This document shows positions 9,277 to 18,560 of a stretch of 64,000 nt of DNA, piece after piece. Within the stretch, counting starts at the first letter, position 1, and each line of letters opens with the position of its first letter. The translations under genes and the position numbers were made by a program. This DNA comes from Corynebacterium yonathiae (GTDB lineage: Bacteria; Actinomycetota; Actinomycetes; Mycobacteriales; Mycobacteriaceae): positions 1 through 64,000 of the forward strand of contig NZ_JAKMUZ010000016.1 in the NCBI RefSeq assembly GCF_027570195.1, in the 5' to 3' direction. The notes below the pieces were generated by a model that was not told the origin of the DNA, ran no database searches, and saw only the letters and a program-made list of their open reading frames with translations.

Positions 9277-10893
9277 ATGGCTCACGCGCGCGCCGGCATG
9301 CTTGCACAACCATCGGACCTCATTGACATCGCAGAATTGGTCACCGCCTACTACACCCGCATCCCGGATGCGGATAACCCTGACCAGCAGGTCTCCTTTG
9401 GCACCTCCGGGCATCGCGGCTCCGCACTCGACTGCGCTTTTAATGAGTCGCATATCCTGGCGATTACCCAAGCCATTGTGGACTACCGTGCAGAGCAGGG
9501 TGTTACCGGGGCGATTTTCATCGGCCGCGATACCCACGCGCTTTCCGAGCCCGCCATGGTCTCCGCCCTCGAGGTGCTGCTGGCCAATGAGCTAGAGGTT
9601 CGCGTCGATGACCGCGGCCGCTATACCCCGACCCCGGCGGTATCCCACGCGATTTTGACCAATCCCGGTACCGACGGCATTGTGATTACCCCTTCGCATA
9701 ACCCTCCGCGCGATGGTGGCTTCAAGTACAACCCGCCAACCGGCGGCCCGGCCGATGCGCAGGCAACCGATTGGATTGCAGGGCGCGCCAACGACTACTT
9801 GCGCGCCGGGCTGGAGGGGGTCAAGCGGACCTCGGTTCACGGCGTGCTGGATGAGCGCTGCGTGAAGCACAACTACGTACGCGATTATGTTGCTGACCTA
9901 AAGAACGTGGTGGATATGCAGGCTATTAAGGACTCCGGCCTGCGCATCGGTGCCGACCCCATGGGTGGTGCCTCGGTGGACTACTGGCAGGCCATTGCGG
10001 ATCACTACGGGCTGAATATGACCGTGGTCAACCCTGATGTGGACTCCACCTTCCGCTTTATGACCTTGGATACGGACGGCAAGATCCGCATGGATTGTTC
10101 CTCGCCGGATGCCATGGCCTCGCTTATCGACGCCCGCTCAAGCTTCGACCTTGCCACCGGCAACGACGCCGATGCGGATCGCCATGGCATTGTCACGCCC
10201 GATGCGGGCCTGGTGAACCCCAATCATTATCTTGCCGTGGCTATTGAGTATCTCTTCAGCCACCGGCCGCAGTGGGGGAATGCCGGTGTGGGTAAGACTT
10301 TGGTGTCCTCCTCCATGATTGACCGCGTGGTGGACAGCCTAGGGCGCGAGCTGGTGGAGGTTCCCGTCGGCTTCAAGTGGTTTGTGCAGGGGTTGGTTGA
10401 AGGCACCATTGGTTTTGGTGGCGAAGAATCGGCCGGTGCTTCCTTCCTGCGATTCGATGGCTCCGTGTGGTCCACCGATAAGGATGGCATCATCATGGAT
10501 CTGCTTGCGGCAGAGATTACCGCGGTAACGGGCAAGACACCGTCTCAGCGCTATGCCGAGCTGGCGGATAAATTCGGCGCTCCAGCCTATGCCCGTACCG
10601 ACGCCCCAGCCAACCGCGAGCAAAAAGCCATCCTGAAGAAGCTATCTCCCGAGAAAGTCAGCGCTACGGAGCTGGCAGGGGAGGAGATCGTGGCCAAGCT
10701 AACTGAGGCGCCCGGCAACGGTGCTGCCATCGGCGGCTTGAAGGTGGCGACAAAGAATGCGTGGTTTGCTGCCCGCCCTTCTGGTACGGAAGACAAATAC
10801 AAAATCTATGCGGAGTCTTTCCTGGGTGAGGAACATCTCAGACAGGTACAAGCAGAAGCACAGGCAGTTGTCACCCATGTGTTAGAGGGTTAA
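9277..10893 (+). CDS. pgm: Phosphoglucomutase (alpha-D-glucose phosphate-specific)
   Basis: A 538-residue enzyme interconverting glucose 1-phosphate and glucose 6-phosphate, supplying precursors for glycogen, trehalose and cell-wall sugars. Landmarks are the N-terminal SFGTSGHRG, the phosphoserine loop TPSHNPP (about residue 137), the metal loop DADADRHG (near 295), the sugar-binding GGEESAG (near 388), and the phosphate-binding [12 protein letters not shown] near the C-terminus. The size is normal for the family. The ATG has AAGGAG seven bases upstream. It lies 16 bases before the DoxX-like gene. Confidence 0.96.
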   Translation: MAHARAGMLAQPSDLIDIAELVTAYYTRIPDADNPDQQVSFGTSGHRGSALDCAFNESHILAITQAIVDYRAEQGVTGAIFIGRDTHALSEPAMVSALEVLLANELEVRVDDRGRYTPTPAVSHAILTNPGTDGIVITPSHNPPRDGGFKYNPPTGGPADAQATDWIAGRANDYLRAGLEGVKRTSVHGVLDERCVKHNYVRDYVADLKNVVDMQAIKDSGLRIGADPMGGASVDYWQAIADHYGLNMTVVNPDVDSTFRFMTLDTDGKIRMDCSSPDAMASLIDARSSFDLATGNDADADRHGIVTPDAGLVNPNHYLAVAIEYLFSHRPQWGNAGVGKTLVSSSMIDRVVDSLGRELVEVPVGFKWFVQGLVEGTIGFGGEESAGASFLRFDGSVWSTDKDGIIMDLLAAEITAVTGKTPSQRYAELADKFGAPAYARTDAPANREQKAILKKLSPEKVSATELAGEEIVAKLTEAPGNGAAIGGLKVATKNAWFAARPSGTEDKYKIYAESFLGEEHLRQVQAEAQAVVTHVLEG

Positions 10894-10909
10894 CGCTAAA
10901 CTCATCCTC

Positions 10910-11374
10910 GTGAGTAGCAAGATTAATGGGAAGCTGGTGCTCGACGTCATCAGCTTCATCGCCCGCTTCGGCATGGCCTGGGTGTGGATTGAAGCCGGCG
11001 TGCACAAGCTCGGCAAAACTCTAGACATGACCCAAGCCATCAAGGGCTATGGCATTTTTACGCCTGAGTGGGCTCTTTACCTAGCAACGGTCATTGGTCC
11101 ATTAGAAGTTATCGGTGGCTTGCTCTTGCTTCTCGGGCTGTTTTTGCGTAGGTCCTCCATCGTGGCAACCATCGTGTTGCTGCTGTTTATGGTGGGCATC
11201 GCGCAGGCTTGGGCCCGCGGGCTAGATATTGACTGCGGCTGCTTTGGCTATGACACCCAAAATCCTGACCGCGGAATGGATTATGCGAAGACGCTGTTGC
11301 GCGATGCCGCGTATTTATTCCTGACCGTATGGACCATCAAGCGCCCTTTCACCAAGTTTGCCCTTCACCCCTAA
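10910..11374 (+). CDS. DoxX/MauE-family redox membrane protein
   Basis: A 154-residue protein with four membrane helices and a D-C-G-C-F-G motif (near residue 105), as in MauE/DoxX-type proteins thought to move reducing equivalents across the membrane. It starts with GTG. It is followed 55 bases later by a membrane-anchored thioredoxin-fold protein, so the two may work together in extracytoplasmic disulfide formation. That partnership is inferred from position. The electron partner is not evident. Confidence 0.82.
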   Translation: MSSKINGKLVLDVISFIARFGMAWVWIEAGVHKLGKTLDMTQAIKGYGIFTPEWALYLATVIGPLEVIGGLLLLLGLFLRRSSIVATIVLLLFMVGIAQAWARGLDIDCGCFGYDTQNPDRGMDYAKTLLRDAAYLFLTVWTIKRPFTKFALHP

Positions 11375-11428
11375 TAGGTGGGCAAGGTAGGCTGTATTGG
11401 TCCGAAGATTTTCAAAGGCAAGGTTCAA

Positions 11429-12160
11429 ATGAGCAAAGTAACTGACCCGAACGATAAGGGTGGCAACGGTTTTATCTGGGGAGTCGGTGTACTTCTCGTC
11501 ATCATTGCCGTTGTTATTGGCTATATCGTGTGGAACGGTAAGCAATCTGATGATGGCATCGAAGACGTCAATATGACTATGGAGTTCTCTGATGGTGCTA
11601 TCACGTTGAAGGGCGAGAGCGCTACGGACGATACCCCTAAGGTAGATCTGTACGAAGATTACTCTTGCCCGCACTGTGCTGAATTGGCTCAGGCTACCGA
11701 CGGCGACATGAAGAATGCCATCGAAGAGGGCAAGCTGATCGTTCATGTGCGCACCCTCAACTTCCTGGATGGCAAGGATATTGAAGGTCAGGAAGGCTAC
11801 TCCACAAAGGCGGCAGCCGCTATGTCGGAGTTGGCAAAGTCCGGCGACATCAAAACCTATTGGAATTTGCGTGACTTCCTCATGCAAAACCAGCAAAGTG
11901 TTGCTAATAAGTGGGGCATCGAAGACATTGCTAACCAAGCCAAGGAGCTTGGCGCCGAAGATGATGTTGTTGAGTCCATGAAGGACGTAGACATCAAGCA
12001 GGGCAATAAGGTGGCAAAGACCAACTACGACAAGCTGGATAAAGAAACCGGCTCTGTCTCCTCGCCGCGTATTGTTCAAAATGGCAAGGATGTTCCATCC
12101 GAGAAGGATCAAAAGGCCGGCAAGAACCTGGGCGATTGGGTAGAGATCGTCACTCAGTAG
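11429..12160 (+). CDS. Membrane-anchored DsbA-like thioredoxin-fold protein
   Basis: A 243-residue protein with one N-terminal transmembrane anchor (about residues 15-37) and an extracytoplasmic DsbA-type thioredoxin domain with active site CPHC in the context EDYSCPHCAEL. A conserved cis-proline-type region (SSPRIV) lies near the C-terminus. The likely role is oxidation or isomerisation of disulfides in exported proteins, as in the actinobacterial DsbA/MdbA group. The ATG at 11429 is preferred over an in-frame upstream GTG at 11378, because it directly precedes a normal cytoplasmic leader. Confidence 0.85.
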   Translation: MSKVTDPNDKGGNGFIWGVGVLLVIIAVVIGYIVWNGKQSDDGIEDVNMTMEFSDGAITLKGESATDDTPKVDLYEDYSCPHCAELAQATDGDMKNAIEEGKLIVHVRTLNFLDGKDIEGQEGYSTKAAAAMSELAKSGDIKTYWNLRDFLMQNQQSVANKWGIEDIANQAKELGAEDDVVESMKDVDIKQGNKVAKTNYDKLDKETGSVSSPRIVQNGKDVPSEKDQKAGKNLGDWVEIVTQ

Positions 12161-12236
12161 CAGGCGATTTGGAGAGTTAAATACCCTCCATGTATATTTA
12201 AGCGAGTTGCAGCCCACAAGGTTGCACCTCGTTTGA

Positions 12237-12309
12237 GGGGCTATGGCGCAGCTGGTAGCGCACCACACTGGCAGTGTGGGGGTCACGGGTTCGAATCCCG
12301 TTAGCTCCA
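12237..12309 (+). tRNA. tRNA-Ala (GGC anticodon)
   Basis: A 73-nt cloverleaf: acceptor GGGGCTA pairs with TAGCTCC (one G-T pair), D stem GCGC/GCGC, anticodon stem CCACA/TGTGG with loop CTGGCAG (anticodon GGC), T arm ACGGG-TTCGAAT-CCCGT, and discriminator A. No CCA is encoded. A rho-independent terminator follows at once. Confidence 0.95.
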
Positions 12310-12315
12310 CAAAAT

Positions 12316-12347
12316 AAAGGAGAGGAACATTAGTTCCTCTCCTTTTT
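12316..12347 (+). terminator. Rho-independent terminator after tRNA-Ala
   Basis: A 13-bp stem (12316-12328 with 12333-12345, core GGAGAGGAAC/GTTCCTCTCC) with a 4-nt loop and a T tract. It ends the tRNA-Ala transcript and sits just before the convergent flavoprotein gene. Confidence 0.88.
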
Positions 12348-12362
12348 GCTTGCCTCGGGTGC

Positions 12363-13271
12363 CTAAAGTTTTGATAAGTCCTCGTCAAGCATGCACTGGT
12401 CGATAGCAATGCCTACGGCGGCTCCGCTACCCATCGCTTGGGAGACTTGATCCGGCGAGCTGACTACATTGCCTGCTGCCCAGAGGCACGGTACTGAAGT
12501 TTGGCCACGCTCTGCTTTGATCCAGCCATTGGCCGATTCGCAACCAGCATCCCTCAACAGTGCATTGTTGGGCAGAAAATCGGGCCCAGTAAAGCATGCT
12601 TCGTAGATGTCTACTCCATCGGCGCTGCGTACCTCTACGCCGGTGGGCGATGCCTGATCCGGCTGGACTTGGGTCACCTTCGCATCGTTTATTTCTACGC
12701 CCAATCCGGCGAGCTGAGTGAGGTCAAGCTCGGTGAGCTCAAGCCCGTTGGGGTAGAAGGTCAGAGCACTCGTCCACTTAGAAAGCAGTTTGCTAATGCG
12801 GATGGTAAAAGGCGGATTCGCGCCGCCAATGAGCGCAACCTTCTTCCCCTTGACCTCGTGGCCGTGGCAATAAGGGCAGTGAAAGAGACGCGTTCCCCAC
12901 AAATCACTAAGGCCGGGCACCTCAGGGAGCTTGTCTGTGAGACCAGTAGCAACGAGGACATGGCGGGATTCTAGAAGCGTGCCATCGGTGAGACTTACTT
13001 GCCACGGGGCCTGCTCGGAAGGCCGGGAGAGGCTTTCCACGGTGTCGTGGGAAATATTTCCACCAAATTTCTGCAATTCCGCGTGGCCCCGCTCGAGTAG
13101 CTCGGTGGGAGCTACGCCGTCGAGGCCAAGGATGCCGTGGGAATGTTCGCTGAAACGGTTGCGGGGAGCGCCGGAATCGATAAGCTGAACATTCCGGTTA
13201 GCGCGGGCCAAGGTGATGGCTGCGGCTGTGCCGGCAAAACCACCGCCGATGATGATGACGTCTGATTGCAT
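12363..13271 (-). CDS. Thioredoxin-reductase-like FAD/NAD(P) oxidoreductase
   Basis: A 302-residue flavoprotein with an N-terminal FAD-binding Rossmann motif (GGGFAGTAAA near residue 8), a CPYC redox pair in the central domain (FHCPYCHGHE), an NAD(P)-binding VALIGG region, and a late ATG-type motif (CLWAAGNV). These match the class II thioredoxin reductase fold. The CPYC spacing and the following HGHE are typical of orphan TrxR-like proteins rather than of canonical TrxB (CATC). The partner thiol protein is unknown. The nearby DsbA-like and DoxX-like genes are on the other strand. Confidence 0.86.
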   Translation of the reverse strand: MQSDVIIIGGGFAGTAAAITLARANRNVQLIDSGAPRNRFSEHSHGILGLDGVAPTELLERGHAELQKFGGNISHDTVESLSRPSEQAPWQVSLTDGTLLESRHVLVATGLTDKLPEVPGLSDLWGTRLFHCPYCHGHEVKGKKVALIGGANPPFTIRISKLLSKWTSALTFYPNGLELTELDLTQLAGLGVEINDAKVTQVQPDQASPTGVEVRSADGVDIYEACFTGPDFLPNNALLRDAGCESANGWIKAERGQTSVPCLWAAGNVVSSPDQVSQAMGSGAAVGIAIDQCMLDEDLSKL

Positions 13272-13349
13272 TGCTCATCCTTTATGGGAAGTGGGTAGCA
13301 TGGTTCGCAGCCGAGTATATGCAGTCAACGTCGAAGGGGCCCGCGCGTC

Positions 13350-13724
13350 ATGACTTACGAATCTACGGGGTTCTTTACACGCGATGCGCTTTACGGGGCG
13401 TCTCCTGCGCAGGCAGTGGGCAGGTTCTTTGTGAGATACTTCAACTTCCTTGGTCGAGCGTCTGTGAGTGAGTTCTGGTGGGTATTTGGCTTTCTAGTGT
13501 TGATTTCAGTGCCAATTAGCGCCATCGATCAGCATTATGGCGTGAATATCAAGCTTGTTGTAAAAGGATTTCTTGCTATGCCGGTCGTTTCCTTAATTTT
13601 CCGGCGGTTGCACGATTCTGGGAGAACGGGGTTCTTATGCTTGATCGGGTTTATCCCTGTGTTCGGTGGGTTAGCGCTCTTATTCATGATGTGTTTGCCC
13701 ACGCGGGAGCGCGGAACGCTTTAA
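13350..13724 (+). CDS. DUF805 membrane protein
   Basis: A 124-residue protein of the DUF805 family: an aromatic-rich N-terminus with the pattern F-x-x-Y-F-N-F-x-G-R-A-S-x-x-E-F-W-W, then three hydrophobic helices and the RRLHDSGRTG motif. The function of the family is unknown. It lies alone between the divergent flavoprotein gene and fructosamine kinase. The codons look ordinary. Confidence 0.85.
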   Translation: MTYESTGFFTRDALYGASPAQAVGRFFVRYFNFLGRASVSEFWWVFGFLVLISVPISAIDQHYGVNIKLVVKGFLAMPVVSLIFRRLHDSGRTGFLCLIGFIPVFGGLALLFMMCLPTRERGTL

Positions 13725-13754
13725 AAGTTCTCTTGCCTGATTAGGCTGGGCGAC

Positions 13755-14480
13755 ATGCAGACTTTTTCAAAGCGAGTGCGTGACACGGATCAAGCTGGCG
13801 CGGAGGCGGCAGGATTGCGGTGGCTTGGGGAAGCTACCGATGCGGTGGTCAGCGTAGTAAGCGCCGACGGGTTAGAGATCGTTACCGAGCGCGTGGACGA
13901 GGTCATGCCCACGCCGGAGGCGGCGAGGAAGTTTGGTGCGGAGTTGGCTCGCATGCACCGCGCAGGAGTCGAAGCGTTTGGCGCACCTCCTGCCGGATGG
14001 GAGGGAAAGAACTTCATCGGCAGCATCGAGCAAGACTGCAACCCGACGGATAACTGGGGCGAGTTCTATGTCGAACAGCGCGTGCTTCCCTTTGCGGCAT
14101 TGGCTGGGATTAGCGCGGCGCAGTTGGACTTGGTCCGGCGAGCCTGCGATGCCATTGCCGCGCGCAGTTGGGATGTGGCGCCGGCTCGCATCCACGGTGA
14201 TCTATGGGCAGGAAACCTGCTCTTTGGTTCTGCCGGCGGCATCATGATTGACCCCGCTGCCCACGGTGGGCATCCGCATACGGATCTGGGAATGCTGGCC
14301 CTTTTCGGGGCACCATACCTAGAGGAGATTTTCCGAGGTTATGGTGCGCCGAAGGACATCGAAAAGTGGATTCCTATGCACCAACTGCATCCGCTGGCAG
14401 TGCATGCGCTCACGCATGGTGCAAGCTATAACCGGCCGCTGGAGCGTGCGGCTGCCGCAACCTTGGAGGCATTGGCCTAA
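13755..14480 (+). CDS. Fructosamine kinase family protein
   Basis: A 241-residue kinase-like protein with the catalytic-loop pattern [13 protein letters not shown] (near residue 146) and the metal-binding [16 protein letters not shown], as in bacterial fructosamine kinases and other aminoglycoside-kinase-like enzymes. It is shorter than the usual about 290 residues, being reduced at the N-terminal nucleotide-binding lobe. Likely role: phosphorylating glycated amines or ribulosamines for deglycation. Its stop overlaps the convergent nadE stop by four bases. Confidence 0.82.
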   Translation: MQTFSKRVRDTDQAGAEAAGLRWLGEATDAVVSVVSADGLEIVTERVDEVMPTPEAARKFGAELARMHRAGVEAFGAPPAGWEGKNFIGSIEQDCNPTDNWGEFYVEQRVLPFAALAGISAAQLDLVRRACDAIAARSWDVAPARIHGDLWAGNLLFGSAGGIMIDPAAHGGHPHTDLGMLALFGAPYLEEIFRGYGAPKDIEKWIPMHQLHPLAVHALTHGASYNRPLERAAAATLEALA

Positions 14481-15298
14481 AGGTTCGGCCCCTGCGGCAT
14501 GATGCGTTTATGAGCGCCGCGGCGCCATAGGGTTTCGATGCGTTCGCGCGCGGCGTCTGGCACCGCCTTGCCCTCTAGATAGTCATCGATGTGGGCGTAG
14601 GTGACGCCGAGGGCTTCCTCGTCGGGAAGCTGGGGCTTATCGTCTTCCAAGTCCGCGGTGGGGACCTTCTCCCAAGTAGAGCGCGGGGCGCCGAGGTGCT
14701 CTAGGAGGGCGGCGCCTTGGCGTTTGTTGAGCCCAGCCAAGGGGAGGAGGTCTGCCGCGCCGTCGCCCCACTTGGTAAAGAATGCGGTGACGTTTTCCGC
14801 TGCATGGTCGGTGCCGATGACGAGGGCGCCGACCTCGCCGGCGATAGCGTACTGGGCGGTCATGCGCAGGCGGGCCTTGGTATTGCCGCGGTTGAAATCG
14901 GTGACGTCGGCAAGCTGCACAGCATCCGCCACCTGCTCGTCGAGAGCCAAGGTAGCTGGTTTGATATCGACGGTGGGGCGGTGATCGGGCTGGATGAAAT
15001 CGAGGGCAATCTGGGCATCGTCCTCATCTGCTTGGACGCCGTGAGGCAGGCGCACGGCCCAAAACTCCGCGCCGTCGACGCGGTCCACCGCCAGTTGCGC
15101 GAGCTTTCCCGCCAAGGTGGAATCCTGGCCACCGGAAATTCCCAGCACGTAGCCCTTAGCACCGGTGGTGCGCAGGTAGTCAACCAAGAAATCTACGCGA
15201 CGCTGGACTTCCGCTTCTGGATCGATAAAGGGACGTACACCCAGGGCTTTTATGATGGTTTGCTGCAGGTTTTCGGCATCGTTCGACATGACGTTCAT
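14477..15298 (-). CDS. nadE: NH3-dependent NAD+ synthetase
   Basis: A 273-residue enzyme that amidates nicotinic acid adenine dinucleotide to NAD+. It shows the PP-loop ATP-binding motif GISGGQDST (near residue 48), the TDHAAEN stretch and the [14 protein letters not shown] region of the E. coli NadE type. There is no N-terminal glutaminase domain, so it should use free ammonia. An upstream in-frame start at 15460 would add 54 residues overlapping the divergent transporter gene and is rejected. ATG codons at 15298 and 15289 are both possible. pncB at 29 kb supplies the same pathway. Confidence 0.93.
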   Translation of the reverse strand: MNVMSNDAENLQQTIIKALGVRPFIDPEAEVQRRVDFLVDYLRTTGAKGYVLGISGGQDSTLAGKLAQLAVDRVDGAEFWAVRLPHGVQADEDDAQIALDFIQPDHRPTVDIKPATLALDEQVADAVQLADVTDFNRGNTKARLRMTAQYAIAGEVGALVIGTDHAAENVTAFFTKWGDGAADLLPLAGLNKRQGAALLEHLGAPRSTWEKVPTADLEDDKPQLPDEEALGVTYAHIDDYLEGKAVPDAARERIETLWRRGAHKRIMPQGPNL

Positions 15299-15311
15299 GG
15301 TAGCCGCCTGA

Positions 15312-15323
15312 CACAATATTGTG
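15312..15323. promoter_or_regulatory. Perfect 12-bp palindrome in the nadE/sugar-porter divergent promoter
   Basis: CACAATATTGTG is a perfect inverted repeat lying in the 27-bp gap between the divergent nadE and sugar-porter starts, three bases before the GTG of the transporter. Its place would let a bound regulator affect both genes. The regulator is not identified. Confidence 0.45.
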
Positions 15324-15325
15324 CT

Positions 15326-16681
15326 GTGAATAAGGAAGTTTATGTCAAGGTAGTAGCTGGCATAGCGGCCCTCGGTGGGCTGCTTTTTGGATACGACACC
15401 GGAGTGATGTCCGGTGCCTTGCTTTTTATTAGCCCCGAATTCGACATGAGCGCCCACCAAGAGGGGTGGGTGACCTCGATGCTGCTTGTGGGGGCGGCTG
15501 TTGGGGCGCTGACAGCTGGGCGCATCGCCGATAGGTTTGGCCGCCGCTTCACACTGATTGCGGGTGGCATCATTTTCGTGTTGGGCTCCATCTGGTGCGC
15601 TCTGTCCGGATCGGTGGGGATGCTGGCCACGGCACGCACGTTCTTGGGCTTTGCCGTGGGTGCGGTATCCATCGTTTCCCCCATGTACATCGCGGAAATC
15701 GTGCCCGCCAAGGTGCGCGGGCGCATGGTCTCACTTAATACCCTGGCGATTGTGGTGGGCCAGTTGATGGCCTACCTGGTCAACTCCGCGCTAGCCTCTA
15801 CTGGCAGCTGGGAGTGGATGCTGGGCTTGGCCGCCGTGCCAGGACTAGCGTTGGCGCTGGGAATGGTGTTTCTGCCAGAGACGCCGGTATGGCTAGCGAC
15901 GAACGACAAGATGGCTCGTGCCCAAGAAATTGCCGGGCGCGCCGGGATGGATATTTCGGAGCTGACTTCGCAGGAGACCGCCCGCAAGTCCAGCGGGTCT
16001 GAGTGGAAGGCGCTTGCCGCCAACCGGTGGATGCAGGTTACGGTGCTGCTGGCCATGCTGATGGGGCTCACACAGCAGATTACCGGTGTCAACGCCATTG
16101 TGTACTTCGCGCCGACCATGATGAACCAGGTGGGGATTTCTACGGCCAATTCGGTCTACACTTCCATCGTTATCGGCACGGTATCCGTGCTCGCCTGCTG
16201 GGTGGGGCTGAAGGTGGTAGACCGCATTGGGCGCAAGCGCCTATTGCTCATCGGCCTGACCGGCAACGTGGTCTCGCTATTTATCCTCTCCTTTGCTTAT
16301 TCCCACGCCCAGGATTCCACCACTATGGCAATGGTCTCGTTGGTATTTATGGCGCTGTTTATCGCCTTCCAGCAAGCGGCGGTCTCACCCACAACATGGC
16401 TGCTCATCTCCGAGCTAGTGCCGCTGCAGGTGCGAGGTCTAGGCATGGGCATCGCCGGATTGTCTTTGTGGGCAACCAACTGGGCCGTGGCGCAGTATTT
16501 CTTGCCGCTAGTGGAATGGTTGACCGGCCCCGTGGCGTTCATCGTCTTCGGAGTTTTTGGTCTCATCGCCATCGGCTACACCAAGGTTTTGGTTCCAGAG
16601 ACGATGGGACGTAGCCTGGATGAGGTAGGCGAGGAGATGAAGTCGCGCTACGAGCGCGAGTCCGCAGCCGTGAAGCCTTAG
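15326..16681 (+). CDS. Sugar porter family MFS transporter
   Basis: A 451-residue, 12-helix transporter of the sugar porter (XylE/AraE/IolT) group. The family marks are [14 protein letters not shown] at the N-terminus, DRFGRR after helix 2, PETPVWL after helix 6, and the C-terminal [12 protein letters not shown]. Substrate is probably a pentose, hexose or inositol taken up with protons. The GTG at 15326 gives the normal family N-terminus; longer in-frame readings overlap nadE. The gap to nadE is only 27 bp, so the transcript may be leaderless or nearly so. Confidence 0.92.
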   Translation: MNKEVYVKVVAGIAALGGLLFGYDTGVMSGALLFISPEFDMSAHQEGWVTSMLLVGAAVGALTAGRIADRFGRRFTLIAGGIIFVLGSIWCALSGSVGMLATARTFLGFAVGAVSIVSPMYIAEIVPAKVRGRMVSLNTLAIVVGQLMAYLVNSALASTGSWEWMLGLAAVPGLALALGMVFLPETPVWLATNDKMARAQEIAGRAGMDISELTSQETARKSSGSEWKALAANRWMQVTVLLAMLMGLTQQITGVNAIVYFAPTMMNQVGISTANSVYTSIVIGTVSVLACWVGLKVVDRIGRKRLLLIGLTGNVVSLFILSFAYSHAQDSTTMAMVSLVFMALFIAFQQAAVSPTTWLLISELVPLQVRGLGMGIAGLSLWATNWAVAQYFLPLVEWLTGPVAFIVFGVFGLIAIGYTKVLVPETMGRSLDEVGEEMKSRYERESAAVKP

Positions 16682-16801
16682 TGTTTTGGTATTGACGGCC
16701 GTGTGAGGTAAAATTTTTCCTCGTGTCATGGCTGGGGATTCCCAGTCCGTGCTTTACTTATTCAACCGCATGTAGATTGCGCATAACGAAAGGAGCGCCC
16801 G

Positions 16802-16924
16802 ATGAAGGTCCGTAAGTCCCTTCGGTCGCTGAAGAAGAAGCCGGGCGCCCAGGTTATTCGCCGCCACGGTAAGGTCTTCGTGATCAACAAGAAGGATCCC
16901 CGTTTCAAGGCTCGTCAGGGCTAA
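16802..16924 (+). CDS. rpmJ: 50S ribosomal protein L36, zinc-independent type
   Basis: A 40-residue, very basic protein starting [15 protein letters not shown] and ending DPRFKARQG. It has none of the Cys/His zinc ligands of the standard L36, so it is the C-minus form (type B, YkgO-like). Its ATG has AAAGGAG eight bases upstream, and a strong terminator follows, so it is a single-gene unit. In other bacteria such forms replace the zinc protein when zinc is scarce. I saw no clear Zur operator upstream. Confidence 0.95.
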   Translation: MKVRKSLRSLKKKPGAQVIRRHGKVFVINKKDPRFKARQG

Positions 16925-16939
16925 TTGATTCGCGATTCC

Positions 16940-16979
16940 ATCCGCTCCCTCCGGCTATCCGGAGTGGGGCGGATTTTTT
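16940..16979 (+). terminator. Rho-independent terminator after rpmJ
   Basis: A G/C-rich stem of about 15 bp (16940-16954 with 16959-16973, ATCCGC/GCGGAT ends, one bulge) with loop CTAT is followed by a run of T to 16979. Confidence 0.88.
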
Positions 16980-17085
16980 ATGCGTGGGCTCTGGCGCCGA
17001 GGATAAATTCTTTTAAGATCGGGTAAGTATAAAGGCAAATATATGAATATAATTATTTTGTCTATCCATACCGTAAGAAAGAAGA

Positions 17086-17994
17086 ATAATATCCCAGCGA
17101 ATCGTTGCTGCGCTTGTTGCTGCCGCCCTCGGATTATCCGTCCCAATCGCTCAGGCTGCTGAGCCGGAGTGGGAGTCCTCTGCGCTGGAGTCTCTTGGTA
17201 TCAATGACCCGTCCTGTGTGCCTTCTGGAGACATTGCAGAGCCCGTTGTGTTGCTGCATGGAACCTCGAATAATGCTTCCGTGTGGGGCAATCTAGTTCA
17301 CCTTTTGTAGGACCAGGGGGCATGCGTGTGGGCCTTTGACTATGGTGCAGATGACGTCACCTTGCAGAATATGATTCCGAGCGTCAAGGCAATTGCTGAC
17401 TTGGATGATTCTGCCGCGGAAATTGCAGACCAGGTGGACTATGTACGCGAGGTCACTGGCGCGGAGAAAGTAAACTTAGTGGGCCACTCCCAGGGCGGCA
17501 TGCACATCAAGACCTATACGCAGATGCACGATGGGGCGAATCATGTGTTCCATGCGGTGGCGCTGGGTGGTAACTTCCACGGCACCACGCTGGGCGGGCA
17601 GAGTGAAGTTCTGGCCAAATTCATCGCTTTCGCGCCCCGCCTCGCCGCCTTCTTGGCTAGCACGGCCGGCACCCAACAGGTAGTGGGGTCGGAGTTTATG
17701 CAACGGCTGAACGCCTTGCCAGACACCGCGCCAGGCGTGCTCTACACCTCCATCTACTCGCCGGCGGATATGACGGTAACTCCGAATAGTTCCTCGCAGC
17801 TGGCGGCCGTTGACGGCGCCGATGTTGTGAACCTCGCCCTAGGTGAGGTCTGCGGCGTGGCTCCTCGGCACGATAAGCTGCCGACCGATTGGGCGGCCTT
17901 GAGTCAGGTTATTTTTGGCTTGAAGCGCGCTCCGGGGGAGGAGCCAGAGCCGTCTACCTGCGTCTCTGAGGAGCCGTCGGTGGTCGGTTCTTAA
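17086..17994 (+). pseudogene. Secreted alpha/beta-hydrolase lipase, inactivated (no start codon, in-frame TAG)
   Basis: The reading frame encodes a signal peptide (hydrophobic core ending SVPIAQAA), then VVLLHGTSNNASVWG, a GHSQGG nucleophile elbow (Ser near 17490), an acid in YSPADMTVTP and a histidine in APRHDKLP. This is the layout of a secreted class-2 triacylglycerol lipase. It cannot be translated whole. Upstream of the signal peptide the frame reads TAA and then AGA-ATA-ATA with no ATG, GTG or TTG, and an in-frame TAG at 17308-17310 cuts the protein before the catalytic Ser. The remaining open part from 17326 (222 residues) lacks the oxyanion region. This looks like a recently decayed gene. 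Confidence 0.85.
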
Positions 17995-18046
17995 AACGGA
18001 ACACCATACCGAAAATGTGAACTTTGACACACAAAATGATGAACTC

Positions 18047-18058
18047 CAGGTAAACCTG
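18047..18058. repeat. Short inverted repeat CAGGT-AA-ACCTG
   Basis: A perfect 5-bp inverted repeat with a 2-bp centre lies in the 304-bp gap between the lipase pseudogene and nrdH, about 95 bp upstream of the first NrdR box. It could be an operator or chance. The gap holds no convincing gene. Confidence 0.25.
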
Positions 18059-18153
18059 CAGGAATCTCATTGATGTAGTTTCATGGCTGTCCTTGGGTGT
18101 GGTCAACATGTTGGGCCTGGGGGTGTGTCATCCTGGGAATACCATGCCTGTAA

Positions 18154-18201
18154 CTACTACATATTGTGTTGGTTGCGGGTAATTCCCCCAAAGTATAGTG
18201 T
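18154..18201 (+). promoter_or_regulatory. Tandem NrdR boxes overlapping the nrdHIE promoter
   Basis: Two 16-bp elements (18154-18169 ending ACATATTGTGT, and 18186-18201 ending AGTATAGTGT) match the NrdR consensus ACACWATATHTWGTGT at about 13 and 11-12 positions. They are 32 bp apart, the three-turn spacing that NrdR pairs normally show. The second box covers a good -10 hexamer TATAGT at 18194-18199. NrdR should therefore repress nrdHIE when dATP is high. nrdR itself is not in the window. Confidence 0.75.
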
Positions 18202-18298
18202 CGTTGATGTTGCTCAGAGCGGCGCAGGAAGCGCCCGAATAGGCGGGAAACGCTCCCCGTTCTGACGAGTTTTCAATGCAGGAGCTTTAAGGATCTAT

Positions 18299-18538
18299 AT
18301 GTCTATCACCGTTTACACCAAGCCAGCGTGCGTCCAGTGCAACGCCACCAAGAAGGCTCTCGATCGTGCCGGACTCGAGTATGACCTAGTTGATATCTCG
18401 ACCGATGCAGAGGCTCGCGACTACGTTATGGCATTGGGTTATGTTCAGGCCCCAGTAGTTGAGGCCAACGGTGAGCACTGGTCTGGATTCCGCCCAGACC
18501 GTATCAAGGGCTTGGCTTCCCTAGCGGCATCCGCCTAA
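18299..18538 (+). CDS. nrdH: Glutaredoxin-like NrdH, electron donor of class Ib ribonucleotide reductase
   Basis: A 79-residue glutaredoxin-like protein with the redox motif CVQC (residues 11-14) in TKPACVQCNATKKAL and a C-terminal WSGFRPDRI patch, both typical of NrdH. It reduces NrdE after each turnover and is itself reduced by thioredoxin reductase. It is the first gene of nrdH-nrdI-nrdE, downstream of the NrdR boxes, with GGAG upstream of the ATG. Confidence 0.96.
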   Translation: MSITVYTKPACVQCNATKKALDRAGLEYDLVDISTDAEARDYVMALGYVQAPVVEANGEHWSGFRPDRIKGLASLAASA

Positions 18539-18560
18539 GGGGTAGGGGAGGCCAGTAGCG

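Noticed and set aside
14717..15325. A 203-codon N-terminal extension of the sugar porter
   Set aside because: The extension lies opposite nadE, has no sugar-porter similarity, and the normal family start follows the GTG at 15326.
18083..18265. A 60-codon plus-strand frame before nrdH
   Set aside because: It covers the NrdR boxes and the promoter, has no ribosome binding site and no protein-like pattern.
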